Positions 1-10,800 of a DNA stretch of 64,000 nucleotides are shown in pieces. Numbering within the stretch: position 1 is the first letter of the stretch; every line of letters begins with the position of its first letter. A model generated the notes under the pieces. It made no database searches, was not told where the DNA came from, and worked only from the letters and a program-made list of their open reading frames with translations. The position numbers were made by a program, and so were the translations under genes. Source of the DNA: Thermoguttaceae bacterium (GTDB lineage Bacteria > Planctomycetota > Planctomycetia > Pirellulales > Thermoguttaceae); the NCBI GenBank assembly GCA_025060325.1, contig JANXBW010000011.1, positions 62,001 through 126,000 of the forward strand, in the 5' to 3' direction.

Positions 1-1968
1 AACCTCTACTCGTCTCAGCTTCAACTTATCGGCCGGCAGAACACTTACGCTAATCAGCTAGATGCCTACAAGATCGCGCTGGGGCTGCCGCCGCATCTTC
101 CGGTTCGGATTGAGGATCCCTTACTTGAGCCGTTTGACCTTTTAGACCCAGTGTTGACGGATCGCCAGGAGGAAGTCTCGCGGCTTTTAAATCCGGTAAG
201 AGATATCTGGGCAGGGATCCGCGACGCCTTGGCGGCTGCTCGGGCGGTTGGCGAAGCCCGAAGCCAGCTTAAGGATATTGCCAACGCGCAGGCAGCAGGG
301 GACTGGCGATTGGCGACCCAAGCGTTGATCCAAACGGGGGAAGCAATCTTACGGGCCGCCTACGCGCTACGTGACAAAGCCTTAGCTAGCTCGGCTCAGG
401 GGTTTCTGAAAGAGGCTGAGGCGGCACTTCTTCTCCCGGTGGCGGAAGTTGGTCAGCTTGTAGACAAACTGGTTCCCCAGGCTACGGATCTGACAACAGA
501 AACGGAGCGGAAGGCCCAGACATTTGCCGAGACCACCTTGCCCCATGCTGCCGGCTTGTTGACCAAAGTAGCAAGCGTTCTACCGCCGCTAGCTGATCAG
601 TTGGAAGTCCACCTAGCTAAAGTCGACCGGGACCTGGAACGCCTCGTAGCGGCGGTGCCGGCGCGTCAGGAATGGCTTGCGCGGCTTGCTTCGCGACGGG
701 AGTTTCAGGCCGGCGATGTCGACCCCAGGATTGTTGACCAATCGGCCTTCCGGCGCCGCGTGGTCGAACTTCATGCCGAGTACTTGGGCAATACCGCCCC
801 GGAAGTGGTCAAAGTGGCAAATACCCTTCTTGTTGACGAACAGGAAAAGCAGTGGTTTGCTAACTTGCGAGAGATGCCCGGCCTGCGCCATCAGCTTGAA
901 GCTTTGGCCGATTCGCTTCGCAAGCGGGCCAAGGAATTGGAACAACAGCGGCAGGCTGCCGGAAGCGATCTTGGCAAGTGGAACGACATCTTTCAGGAGC
1001 TCGAAAACGAACTTAACACGCTTGCTTCCGGGTTGATGAGTCTCTCGCTGCTTCAGGCGCGGGTGCGGCTGGAAATCCCCGTGCTTACCCCGATCGAGCT
1101 TGACTCGGAGGAAGCATTCCGGATCGCTCGAGAAAATCGCCTTGACTGGATGAATATGCGGGCGGCTTTAGTCGATCAGTGGCGACAAGTAGAGATTGCG
1201 GCCAACCGGCTCAAAAGCGACCTGAGCCTGGTCTTTGACGGAAATGTAACCACAACAAGCGATACCGTTGGCTCGGTGCACAACACGATGGGCACTGCGC
1301 GGGTGGGCGTTCAGTTTGATGCGCCTCTTACCCGTCGAACGGAGCGAAATCAGTACCGTCAGGCCTTAATCCAGTATCAACGTGCCCGCCGGGAATATTA
1401 CCTGTTTGAAGACCGTGTACGCCAAATCTTGCGGGAGAACCTTCGGGCGATCGAATTGGCTCAGGTGCAATTCGAACTCCAACGAGCCGGCGTGTTGACG
1501 GCAATTGGCCGGGTGGAACAACAACGGCTGGAGCTGATGCGGCCACCTAGGCCCGGCCAAGAAGAATTTACGTTGGGGGCTACGACGGCTCGCGACTTGG
1601 TCACCGCTCTTGACGCTTTACTGCGAGCACAAAACGAATTCCTCGACGGCTGGGTGCGGTACGAAGTGCAGCGCATGGTTCTTGACTACAACCTAGGGAC
1701 CATGCAATTAGATGAGCAAGGGATGTGGATCGACCCGGGTCCCATCCGCGGCTCTCGATCGTCCAAGCCCGGTCCCGACCAAGAAGGCAAACCGCCTGCG
1801 CCGGCTGAGGAAGACCTACCGCCTGAGATTAGCGCCGCCCCCGAGCTCCTTCTTCCTTCGGAGCTTGAATGGGTGCTCCCTGAGGAATTGCCGACCGGAG
1901 AACCGCAGAGCGACGACCGGCCCCCGCTATCCAGTCCTACCGCCCGCCGAGAAGACTCGTCGCCTTAG
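1..1968 (+). CDS. TolC-type outer membrane efflux protein, 5' truncated
   Basis: The frame is open from the first base and stops with TAG at 1966-1968, so the N-terminus and signal peptide lie outside the window. The visible 655 residues are rich in Ala, Gln, Arg and Glu with long helical stretches, as expected for the periplasmic helical barrel of TolC-like proteins that form the exit duct of type I secretion or RND efflux pumps. The first residues contain NTYANQLDAYKIALGLPP, a helix and turn characteristic of this family. A second TolC-like helix block near window positions 1130-1700 (ENRLDWMNMRAALVDQW) resembles the second half of the barrel. The last roughly 90 residues are Pro/Glu/Ser-rich and probably disordered. 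No pump partner is visible downstream; it may lie upstream of the window. Confidence 0.8.
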   Translation, partial: NLYSSQLQLIGRQNTYANQLDAYKIALGLPPHLPVRIEDPLLEPFDLLDPVLTDRQEEVSRLLNPVRDIWAGIRDALAAARAVGEARSQLKDIANAQAAGDWRLATQALIQTGEAILRAAYALRDKALASSAQGFLKEAEAALLLPVAEVGQLVDKLVPQATDLTTETERKAQTFAETTLPHAAGLLTKVASVLPPLADQLEVHLAKVDRDLERLVAAVPARQEWLARLASRREFQAGDVDPRIVDQSAFRRRVVELHAEYLGNTAPEVVKVANTLLVDEQEKQWFANLREMPGLRHQLEALADSLRKRAKELEQQRQAAGSDLGKWNDIFQELENELNTLASGLMSLSLLQARVRLEIPVLTPIELDSEEAFRIARENRLDWMNMRAALVDQWRQVEIAANRLKSDLSLVFDGNVTTTSDTVGSVHNTMGTARVGVQFDAPLTRRTERNQYRQALIQYQRARREYYLFEDRVRQILRENLRAIELAQVQFELQRAGVLTAIGRVEQQRLELMRPPRPGQEEFTLGATTARDLVTALDALLRAQNEFLDGWVRYEVQRMVLDYNLGTMQLDEQGMWIDPGPIRGSRSSKPGPDQEGKPPAPAEEDLPPEISAAPELLLPSELEWVLPEELPTGEPQSDDRPPLSSPTARREDSSP

Positions 1969-2855
1969 AAACTTTCTTCCAAAATCTCAGACGCTAGCCG
2001 GCCTCGCCCGAATTACCACGGGCCTTAAGCCTAGAGGTCAAGTCACGGGATGGCCCAGCCAGGGGTGTCTCATGCGGTCGGGAGGGCGCGCGAGCCATCA
2101 TTCGCTCCTCCTTGGAGAAAGAGGCGCCACCTAGGAGCATTTTGGAGACAGGTTTTCAATTCAACTTTAAAACCGGCTTTAACCAATCGCCCGCAAACCA
2201 GGAGACTTCCCTGTTTGGAACCCGCTTGGGTGGCGCGGAGGTGGGTTTTCGCGCCTGGTGGAGAGGGTTTTCCTTTTTCCGGGTAGGTTCCCGTCCTATC
2301 ATTAGGGTTTAGACCTGGCAGTGATTGCCCCGGCTATTTCAGACTGCATTAAGCTATGCGCCCGGGAGGGATTTCCCCAGTTATTGAGGGATTTTTCGGC
2401 TAATTCTAGAGTGTCCCGAAAGCTTAGGTAGGGCCGTGCGCGCGAATGAGGTGGGACCGGTGGTCACGTCGAGGGTAGCCAAGGCACTTTGGGCGCGCCA
2501 TAGTCAAACCGGCAGTGTGTCGGCGATAAAAGATGGGGCAAGTAGGGGGATGGAGGTCGGGTCGGTTTATAGAGGCGGAAATTGGCTCTCAACAAGGCCG
2601 TTTTCGAAATCCGGGTGGATTAACCAGACCGCGAGGGATCGCCAGGGGCACTTCGCTCCAGGGTTACCCGGGAGACAGGTGTCGTCACGCGGGCAAATGT
2701 TGACGGAAGGCGCACGCGTGATTGAGCGGTCGGGGTAGGCTACCTGCGAAGGTGCGTTTCTACCAACAAGATTTGAAGACACAACCCAGTTGTAACGACT
2801 CGGGTTGAGCGGGGATACCGGGTTAAAACGCCGGATTAATTGCGGAGAGCTAGAT
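1969..2855. other. Long intergenic region, no gene seen
   Basis: Short open frames here give Arg/Gly/Pro-rich products without recognisable motifs. I see no tRNA, no convincing terminator and no clear promoter. The Shine-Dalgarno-like GGAGAG just before the next gene lies at about 2844-2849. Confidence 0.5.
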
Positions 2856-5306
2856 ATGTGCCAAGGTTTAGGAGCTCCCTTGGTCCACCAGCGGGGCAGA
2901 AAAGTGAGAATTGTCTGGTGGCGACGCGATCGATTGCCGCGGTATTGTGGGCTCATTTTGGGGGCGGTCTTTGGGGTGCTCTTTTGGTTGAGAGTGGGGG
3001 GCGCGTTGCCGGCGATTGCCCAGCAGCCCGTGCCTGATGATCCGCCGTGGAGTCCGAGCGAATCGGACGAGCTTTCCCTTGACCCGGACCAGTTGGGTTT
3101 TGAGGAAATTGTCTTTGTCAAACGCCGGGTTTACTCTTCGAAGCACTACTACACGGATATCGACGAGTGTACGAATCCGGACCGCTTCGACCCGCGAAAT
3201 GGGATCTATGTGTACAACTTGCGCACCGGGAAAGAGCGACCGGTAATCACCGCAGCCCAGATGCCTGGGGGAAAGGGGCTGATTGGTAAAATCAGCCTTT
3301 CGCCGGATGGGCAGAAGGTTGTCTTCGATTTCCGGGAAAAGCCGGGGGCAGGCTACCGGCTCTGGGAGGTTTGCCTTGATGGAAGCGGGCTGCGCCAGTT
3401 GACTTTTTCTCCGCCCGATGAAGCGGAAAAGATCGCGCGGTGGGGCCGGCCTTACCATATTGACGATATCCACCCTGCTTACCTGCCCGACGGATCAATC
3501 GTGTTTGCCTCCAATCGCTGCGAGCACACCATCCTTTGCGGAGGCTCGGCCCACCTGTCGGCGCTAAATTTGTACCGGCTGTTCCCCGATGGGCGATTGG
3601 AGCGGCTCACCTTTTCGCCCGTCAGCGAGTTTTGCCCGGTGCCCATGTTGGACGGCCGGCTTCTTTACCATCGGTGGGAGTATGTGGACAAAGGTGCTCG
3701 AGTGGCTAAGACGCTTTGGTCGATGAACTACGACGGCACCTTCCCGCAGGAGCTTTACGGCCTGGCGGATGATACGACGACAATTTACATGTATCCGCAA
3801 CCGCTTCCCGGACGAACGGACCGATTTGTCTGCGTGGGCACTTGTCACTTTCCTCAAGGAGGATGTTTGGGGGCCATTTTGCTTGTGGACGCTGGCCGCG
3901 GCCCGCGTCAGCCGGGGGTGCTCCCTAATGAGCCCGGGTTTAAGGAGAGGGATTTCCGCTATCCTGTTGTCAACATTACGCCCCATGTTTGCATTAGTCG
4001 TCGCATCGAGCCAGGCTGGTTTTTCCGAACGCGATCCGGTCAGTACGTCTATGATCCGGAGGGAAAGCGGGGCCACCTGTACACCCACCCTTTCCCGGTG
4101 ACGGAGCGGCTTTTCCTAGTTGTTTACAAGGTGGATCCCTATGCCCACTATCAGGATACTCCTAATGCATATGCGATCTACCTCCTGGATGTGGAAGGTC
4201 GGCATCGCCGGGTGCACGCCGATCCGGAGCTTTCTTGCTGGCATCCGACGCCGGTGAAGGCTCGGCCGGCCGGTGCTGGCCGAACTGTGCCCCGCGATCT
4301 TTCGGTAGCCGCCAGGAACGAGGCAATTGTGATTGTGACCAATGTAACCGACGGGATGGAAGGCGTCCGGCCGGGAGAGGTGAAGTGGCTTCGTGTCAAC
4401 GAAGTGGTGCCGCGCTATTGGTCAACAGGTCGGCGGTGGCAACCGGCGATAAGCAGCTCGGAATGGAAAGCCGCCCTTTGGCCTCGCGTCCAGTGGGGGG
4501 TTGTGCCGGTGGAGGAGGATGGATCGGCCCATTTTGTTGTCCCTGCCGGCCGAGCGATTTTCCTTCAAGCCCTTGATGAGCAGTTCCGGGAAATCCAGCG
4601 GGAGCGGACCTACGTTAACTATGCACCTGGGGAAATTCGCTCCTGTAACGGCTGCCATGGCCAGCGGAACCGAACGCCAGCAGTGGCCGTACGGAGTGTG
4701 CCCCGTGCGCTTCGCCGGCCGCCCAGTCGGCCCATGCCCCAGCCGTGCGATCTGGTGGAAAACGGCGGCGATGGCAAGCCCGGTCAGGTGATCCACTACC
4801 CGACGGACATTCAGCCCATCTGGGATGCCAAATGCATCTCCTGCCACGGGGCAGAAAACCCGGCGGGGGGACTTCGCCTCACTGGCGAGCCAACGGTCAT
4901 GTACAACGTTTCTTACGAGGAAATCGCCAAACGGGAGTTGGCGGGCCCGTTGATCGCCGAATTTACTTCGTTCCTGAAAGGTGATCAGGGCAACTACAAC
5001 GGCGCATATCTGCCGCCTCGCAGCTTGGGCTGCGCGGTCAGCGAACTTGTCCGCATCCTCACGGACAGGTCGCATCCGAAAAATGCGACGGTGGATCACA
5101 CAGCCCTCCTAACGCCGATGGAACTTATGCGTCTGTACCGCTGGGTGGATTCCAACTACCAGTTTTACGGAAGCTATTACGGGCGGCAGCACGTGCGGTG
5201 GGTTGCACCTGATCCGAACAATCCCCTTTACGACCCGAGGGATTTCCGGCGTCGGCCCACCTTCGAGGAAGCGATCAGCTTCTTTGCACCAGACTGGCAC
5301 AGGTAA
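2856..5306 (+). CDS. Hydrazine synthase alpha-subunit-like dihaem c-type cytochrome
   Basis: The 816-residue product matches the HZS-alpha-like family of planctomycetes. After an N-terminal hydrophobic export segment (about residues 30-58, ending AIAQQ) comes a beta-propeller-like region with PD40/TolB-type repeats (SLSPDGQKVVFDFR, LPDGSIVFASNRC), then a middle domain. Two c-haem attachment sites follow: CNGCH at residues 597-601 and CISCH at 660-664. The length and the spacing of the first haem site resemble anammox HzsA. The ATG at 2856 is preferred over an in-frame TTG at 2805 because GGAGAG precedes it. It should act in the periplasm or paryphoplasm. No hzsB or hzsC homologue is next to it, so real hydrazine synthesis is unlikely; an oxidoreductase role is inferred. 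Related proteins are scattered in non-anammox planctomycetes. Confidence 0.78.
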   Translation: MCQGLGAPLVHQRGRKVRIVWWRRDRLPRYCGLILGAVFGVLFWLRVGGALPAIAQQPVPDDPPWSPSESDELSLDPDQLGFEEIVFVKRRVYSSKHYYTDIDECTNPDRFDPRNGIYVYNLRTGKERPVITAAQMPGGKGLIGKISLSPDGQKVVFDFREKPGAGYRLWEVCLDGSGLRQLTFSPPDEAEKIARWGRPYHIDDIHPAYLPDGSIVFASNRCEHTILCGGSAHLSALNLYRLFPDGRLERLTFSPVSEFCPVPMLDGRLLYHRWEYVDKGARVAKTLWSMNYDGTFPQELYGLADDTTTIYMYPQPLPGRTDRFVCVGTCHFPQGGCLGAILLVDAGRGPRQPGVLPNEPGFKERDFRYPVVNITPHVCISRRIEPGWFFRTRSGQYVYDPEGKRGHLYTHPFPVTERLFLVVYKVDPYAHYQDTPNAYAIYLLDVEGRHRRVHADPELSCWHPTPVKARPAGAGRTVPRDLSVAARNEAIVIVTNVTDGMEGVRPGEVKWLRVNEVVPRYWSTGRRWQPAISSSEWKAALWPRVQWGVVPVEEDGSAHFVVPAGRAIFLQALDEQFREIQRERTYVNYAPGEIRSCNGCHGQRNRTPAVAVRSVPRALRRPPSRPMPQPCDLVENGGDGKPGQVIHYPTDIQPIWDAKCISCHGAENPAGGLRLTGEPTVMYNVSYEEIAKRELAGPLIAEFTSFLKGDQGNYNGAYLPPRSLGCAVSELVRILTDRSHPKNATVDHTALLTPMELMRLYRWVDSNYQFYGSYYGRQHVRWVAPDPNNPLYDPRDFRRRPTFEEAISFFAPDWHR

Positions 5307-5332
5307 CAAGTGGGGAAAGATTGTGTACAAAA

Positions 5333-5373
5333 AACAAAAGAGGTTTGGCCGCCTAAGGGTGACTTCTTTTGTT
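5333..5373. terminator. Possible bidirectional terminator hairpin
   Basis: AACAAAAGAGGT at 5333-5344 pairs with ACTTCTTTTGTT at 5362-5373, with one wobble pair. The A/T-rich arms give a T-rich tail on either strand. It lies 27 bases after the HZS-alpha-like stop codon and would also face transcription arriving from the FmdB gene. Confidence 0.45.
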
Positions 5374-5571
5374 AGAGAGCAAGCGGACTTAGGACGCAGG
5401 TGAAGAACCAGGGGCGATGCGGGAGAGAAGATCGTTGCGGATTAGGTGTAGATGACTTTGTTCAAAAACAAAAAGGATCCCTCCCCCTCCGCTTGCCCTC
5501 GCATCCGCACAAACCGTAAACGACCGACGAGCGACGTGGCAGCGCCTGTTGATGCGACGGGAATTACAGCC

Positions 5572-5736
5572 TCACGACTTCTTGGACGTTTTGACGAACA
5601 CGGCGCTTAAAACTTGCGTGACCTTGGTGCTGCCGCACTTTGGGCACTTCACCTTTTTCTTGCCGTGTTCCTCGAAGCTCATCTTTTCCGTAAACGTCTT
5701 CTTGCACTGCGAGCACTCGAATTCATATGTGGGCAT
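5572..5736 (-). CDS. FmdB-family zinc ribbon protein
   Basis: This is a 54-residue protein starting at CAT 5734-5736 with AAGGAG seven bases upstream. It begins MPTYEFECSQC and has two Cys pairs (C8/C11 and C31/C34), the ordinary FmdB-type zinc ribbon; CPKCGS is the second knuckle. The tail is Lys-rich (FVKTSKKS). Proteins of this family are small, often regulatory or of unknown function, and were first named next to formamidase or methylotrophy genes. Larger open frames on the other strand here are shadows. Nothing nearby indicates a partner. The family call is secure; the function is unknown. Confidence 0.85.
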   Translation of the reverse strand: MPTYEFECSQCKKTFTEKMSFEEHGKKKVKCPKCGSTKVTQVLSAVFVKTSKKS

Positions 5737-6807
5737 GGCATTCTCCTTTTGGGATTTAACAACGATGCCGAAGCTTCACCTACCGCGACTAGCCTACCCA
5801 ACCAGAATCCGAGCTTCCCCGACACCCTCCCTCATTATTCTACGCTAGCAGGTTTTGCCCGCAAGCAACCGCCCAATTGCCCCGTGCCCTCCTGGTCGAA
5901 ATGCCGCAGCTCCGCACTGGCGGAGGCACTCAAGGCCGGGCGGCACAGTGTTTTCCCGTTGGGAGGCGCCTGACCAGCAAGAAGGGGACGGCCTCCTGAA
6001 CCTCTTATCCGCGGAGTAAGGGCCGCCTGGTTCTTGGGAGCTTCTTCCTCCCGGACAAACCCTTCAACTCTGAGTTAGGCACGGCACCTAAGGTGCAGGC
6101 CCGTGATGGCATGCTAATTGGCTCAGGAAGACCGGGGCGGTCTTCCCCGCTTGGGGCAAAGAGATAAATCGTCAAATTGGGTTTGGCGATTCAAGGCCAG
6201 AGAGTGGGATTGTCGCCCGGTCGATTTCGCGGCGGTTAAGATCAGGGGTTTGGGATCTCGTCCCGGTAGTATCCCTTGGAACCCTGGCGGCCGGTTGGAT
6301 AGGGCTCGACCGTTATTTTCCTCAGGCCAGAGCTTCCGCGCGGCTTTTCACTTTATGGGCAACCAGTTGGGGTCTATGACGAGCGGACGATTCGCGGGCC
6401 TGGATCGCGCGAGGAACCCGTTTCAAGGAAATAAGCCGCGCGTAAACCTCCGGAATTGGCTTTCCAGGAGATTTTGCCGCGCCAAGTTGGGCGGTTGCCA
6501 AAAGCTAGGAAGTCTAGGCCGACCCAAACGGTCGTGCGAATTTCTCCGGCTTTTCTGTCCAAAGCCGGCCGATTTTTCCTGGGATGACCGGGTGCCCCGA
6601 CCTTTTAGCAACATTGCCCCCCGCCGGAGCTGCCGCACGGGTACGCGCCGGCCGCGATTCGTTACCAAATTTACGCCATTTTGCCCGCAGGCTGGCCCGG
6701 CGTGATGGAGGTGCCCGTTTTGTAAGGAGGCTAAGCGGAGTTGGCGGTCCGCCCAAAGCAGCTTCCGCGCTAAGCAAACCCACGTGCCCGGAAAGGACTT
6801 GCTCCCG
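5737..6807. other. Long intergenic region, no convincing gene
   Basis: About 1.07 kb separates the divergently transcribed FmdB and WD40 genes. A 195-codon open frame at 6118-6705 on the + strand has a basic, Arg/Pro/Ser-rich composition, no Shine-Dalgarno sequence and no motif, and is judged non-coding. No RNA gene was recognised. Confidence 0.45.
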
Positions 6808-7845
6808 ATGAGGTCACGCTATCGCAGAACCACCGTCCTCTTTATTTCCGCCTTTTGGCTGGGTGGGATCGGGCTACTTTGCGGGGGAAAACCACTACCG
6901 GTCCAGCCTGCGGCGGTGGTCCGCGACGACTCGGCTGCTGAACGAGATCGGGCACCGGTCCTGTCGGCAGTGGCGATTGATCCTTCAGGATCATTCCTTG
7001 CAACTGGGGGCGACGACCATTTGGTCCGCATTTGGGACGCCCACTCACTGAAACTCTTGGCCCGGCTCGAGGGACACACAGATTGGGTCAACGCGGTAGC
7101 TTTTGTCCGGGGAAGTAACCGTCTGGTGACAGCCGGGCAGGATGGCCGGGTGATGTTGTGGGACCTGGCCCAGCTGAGCCGGTCCGGTTGGTTGGGCGGG
7201 GGAACAGTTGTTTGCCGGCTTGATGACGCGGTCCGATCGCTTGCGATCTCGCCAGACGGCCAGTTGGTGGCGGTGGGTACCTTCGCGGGTGTAATTGGCG
7301 TTTACAGCGTGAATAGCCTCCAGGCTGTCAGGTCGCTTGCTGGCTCAAGCCCGGATGTTCGGGCACTCTCTTTTTCCCCCGATGGCCAGTTGCTCCTGGC
7401 GGGTGGTCGGGATGGCCGGCTCCGCAAGTGGAGCACTGCCAGCTGGCAAGTCGAGGGCGATTTGGTGGGCCATCGTGGACGAATTCGAGCTATAGCTTTT
7501 AGTCCCGACGGGAGGCAGTTGGCGTCAGCTGGCGAGGATCGACAGGTCCTTTTGTGGAACGTTGCCGAATCCCGCCCGGTGGCCGTGTTCGCGCAGCCCA
7601 CGGTGGTGGCAAGTCTCTGCTGGTTTGGGAGTGATCGACTTTGTGTGGGCGGCACGGATAACGTCATTCGGATTCTCCGCCTGCCGGAGGGTCAAGAAGC
7701 TGGTCGATTAGTCGGTCACACCGGGACGGTCACGGGCATCGTTTGTCGGCCTGAAGTAATGCAGCTTTTCTCGATAAGTTACGACACAACCATTCGCGTC
7801 TGGTCGGCCGAAGCCCGCGAGAATGTCGCCTTGTTGCCGCGGTGA
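6808..7845 (+). CDS. Exported WD40 beta-propeller protein
   Basis: The 345-residue protein has a short basic N-terminus and a hydrophobic signal segment (about residues 8-28). It is then built from about seven WD40 repeats: ATGGDDHLVRIWD, VTAGQDGRVMLWD, LAGGRDGRLRKWS, ASAGEDRQVLLWN, CVGGTDNVIRILR and FSISYDTTIRVWS are the clear blade ends. A single seven-bladed propeller is expected, acting as an interaction platform rather than an enzyme. The ATG at 6808 is chosen because GGAAAGGA at 6790-6797 precedes it; an in-frame GTG lies at 6784. Its stop is only 39 bases before the giant surface protein gene, so the two are probably co-transcribed and the propeller may assist or bind that protein. This link is inferred from spacing only. 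Confidence 0.85.
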   Translation: MRSRYRRTTVLFISAFWLGGIGLLCGGKPLPVQPAAVVRDDSAAERDRAPVLSAVAIDPSGSFLATGGDDHLVRIWDAHSLKLLARLEGHTDWVNAVAFVRGSNRLVTAGQDGRVMLWDLAQLSRSGWLGGGTVVCRLDDAVRSLAISPDGQLVAVGTFAGVIGVYSVNSLQAVRSLAGSSPDVRALSFSPDGQLLLAGGRDGRLRKWSTASWQVEGDLVGHRGRIRAIAFSPDGRQLASAGEDRQVLLWNVAESRPVAVFAQPTVVASLCWFGSDRLCVGGTDNVIRILRLPEGQEAGRLVGHTGTVTGIVCRPEVMQLFSISYDTTIRVWSAEARENVALLPR

Positions 7846-7884
7846 ATGAGGTGGCCGCCTTAATCCATGGAGGGATAATCGGTC

Positions 7885-10800
7885 GTGAAACGGTCGATCT
7901 GGCACTGGCTCGGCAAAGTGGTGTTGGGAAGAGGGGGCGTTCCCGCGGAAGGCCGGGGAACATTCAAAGCGGATACGGTTTCCCCAGGGAAGAATTCGCC
8001 ACGCAGTGCGAAAAGAGCTTCCGCTTGGGGGAAGGCTCGTCAACTATCGTTCGAGCCGCTCGAAGATCGTCAACTGCTCTCGATCCAATCAGTCACGTTG
8101 GGGATGGTTTATTTTGAGCCTGCCGCCGGCGAAGATGAGCAGCCTAACGTGTTCCATCTTAGCTTTTCCGGCGGGGCACCGGGCACAAGACTAACAGAGC
8201 TTGTCATCGACACTGACAAGCTAGGGGACGGATTGACAATCGGGGATGCCCTGTTTGACACCGCGCCGGGGGGTGGGCATGCATTCGCATCGGCTCCGCT
8301 GCGGATTGTCTCGCAGGAAGGTATCGATCGGGTTACGGCCGAAGTAAGTGACGGCGGGACGAGGTTCCGGCTTGTCTTCGACGGGTTTGAGGCCGGAGAG
8401 AAACTCGTCTTTTCCATCGATGTTGACGAAATGGGTTTTCTTGGCCCGAATGCGGTGGTAGAGGGAAACGAGTTTGAGGGATCGCTGCTCTGGGCCCGGT
8501 TTGAAGCGCCTCACTATTACGCTGCCGCCGGAACGGTTCGGTTCTTTGATGCGTTTGAGTTCCCGGCGGGGGTGGCCCTTCCCCTTCCCCCGGACACTTA
8601 TATGCCGCCTAGCGAGGTGCCGCTTCCGGTCCACACGGCAGGGGCAATTTTGGCGTTGGAACAGCTGCCGCTGCCTGCCTCGGTGGAAGGTGTAGTTTTT
8701 GAGGACGTGGACATAGATGGCCAAAGAGACGCCGGGGAGGCCCCCATCGCAGGAGTGGTGCTTGAGCTATGGCGCAAAGAGGGCGACAACTACGTACCCA
8801 CGGGACGCCGGGCCACCACAGATGAAAATGGGCATTATGTTTTCCGGGATATCTGGCCCGGTGTTTACCGAATTGTTGAGGTGCAGCCGGCCGGCTTTTT
8901 TAGCGTAGCGGCGATCCCGGGCAGCGTGGAGGGCCGAGCCTCAGGGAGGGCGGCTACGGTTAACGAAATTGTCGACATCGAGCTTCTCGGTGGCGAAAGA
9001 GGCGTGGACTTTGACTTTGCCGAGGCCCGACCGGCCTCCCTGCAAGGGGGTGTGTTTCACGATCGGAATGATAACGGCGAGTGGGATTCCGGCGAAGAAG
9101 GAATCGGCGGCGTATTGATTGTGGCCGAGTACGGGGGTCCGCTTTCCGGGGAGGACGTCCTGCAACGAGTCGAACTTCGCACCGGTCCGGATGGGGCCTT
9201 CCTGTTGACGGGACTTGCCCCTGGTTTGTGGTCACTGCGGGAAGTTGAGCCGAGCGGTTACTTCGACGGTAAAGATCACGTGGGAACAGCCGGCGGTCAG
9301 CGCGTGACAGGTGTGGACCAAGTCGTGGACATTTGGCTTGCCAGTGGTGCTGCCGGGCAAGACTATTGGTTTGGCGAACTTCTTCCGGCTAGTGTTAGTG
9401 GCCGGGTCTTTGCCGACCTTGACGGGGACTGCAAGCAAGGCCCAGGGGATTACCCGCTTGCTGGGGTGGTTATTTGGCTTCTTGATGCAGACGGTCTGCG
9501 GCTGACAAGCACGACGACTGATGCCGAAGGTCGGTACGTGTTCGATGGACTTAGCCCGGGAAAATACGGGGTTGAAGAGATCCAGCCGGCGGACTATTTC
9601 GACGCCGGTGTGTGTATCGGTTCAGCCGGCGGTAGATTGGCTGCTCCGGACCGAGTTATGGATATTGTTCTTCCTTCCGGAATAAGGGGCACGGAATACA
9701 ACTTTCGGGAATGGCCGCCGGGAAGTATAGCTGGCTACGTTTACGAGGATAGTAACGCCAACGGCCGCCGCGACCCTGGGGAACCGGGCATCGCAGGGGT
9801 GCGAATTCTTCTGCTTGACGAGACCGGTCGGCCTACCGGCCGAAAAACGGTCACCGACGCAAGTGGTGCCTTCGGGTTCGACGGGCTTGCCCCTAACCAA
9901 ACTTATGGGCTTCAGGAAATCCAGCCGACCGGTTACTTCGACGGCCGGGATGCGGCGGGCGATGGAGGCGGTAATGTTGATGACGAAAACGACCGGATTA
10001 CCGGTATCAGCGTCCCACCGGGCCAACATTTGCGGGAGTACCGCTTTGGGGAATTTCGACCGGCTTCCCTTTCCGGGTATGTGTTCGCCGACAGAAACGG
10101 CAATTGCCAGCTTGATGTGGGCGAACGGCCGATTGCCGGGGTGACGGTCGTTTTAGTGGATGCAAGGGGACAGCGGCTAGCCAGCATAGTTACCGATCAA
10201 GCGGGCCGGTGGGGGTTTGAGGGACTTCCTCCCGGTGTTTACGCGGTGGAAGAGATTCAGCCGGCCGGTTATTTTGATGGGCCGGAATGTGTCGGTTCGG
10301 TAGGAGGCTGGGTAGACGGCAACGACCGGATTGCCGGCATTAAGCTTCTGCCCGGGGCTGCTGCGGTCAACTACAAGTTTACGGAATGGGAACCAGCCCG
10401 AATCTCCGGATATGTGTTCCAGGATGGACCGGCGGTCCTATTATTCCCCGGTGCCACGCTTGATCCCACCCGCTTGGGCCGCACGGGTCAACGGGGACCC
10501 CAAGCAATTCCGCTCTCTGGAGTCATGCTTCGGCTAATGGATGCCCAGGGAAATCCCGTCCGCGATGGTGCCGGGCGCGAAATAACGGCCACTACCGATG
10601 GAAGCGGTTACTACGAGTTCGCTGGCCTTCCCCCGGGTACATACTGTGTTTACCAAGTGCATCCGTCAGGGTATGTGGACTGGATAGATACGCCGGGGAC
10701 GCACGGGGGCCTGGCCGTCAATCCGGGGCAACCTCTCGATCCGGCGATTCTGGAAACCTTGGCCACCGATCCTCGCAACGACGCAATCTTGCGGGTGGTA

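Noticed and set aside
5614-5973. 119-codon hydrophobic-looking frame
   Set aside because: It runs antisense across the FmdB zinc-ribbon gene; the hydrophobic look comes from the reverse reading of Lys/Glu codons.
6118-6705. 195-codon open frame on the + strand
   Set aside because: Composition is Arg/Pro/Ser/Gly-rich without motifs, no Shine-Dalgarno sequence precedes it, and it lies in a divergent spacer; typical of chance frames in GC-rich DNA.
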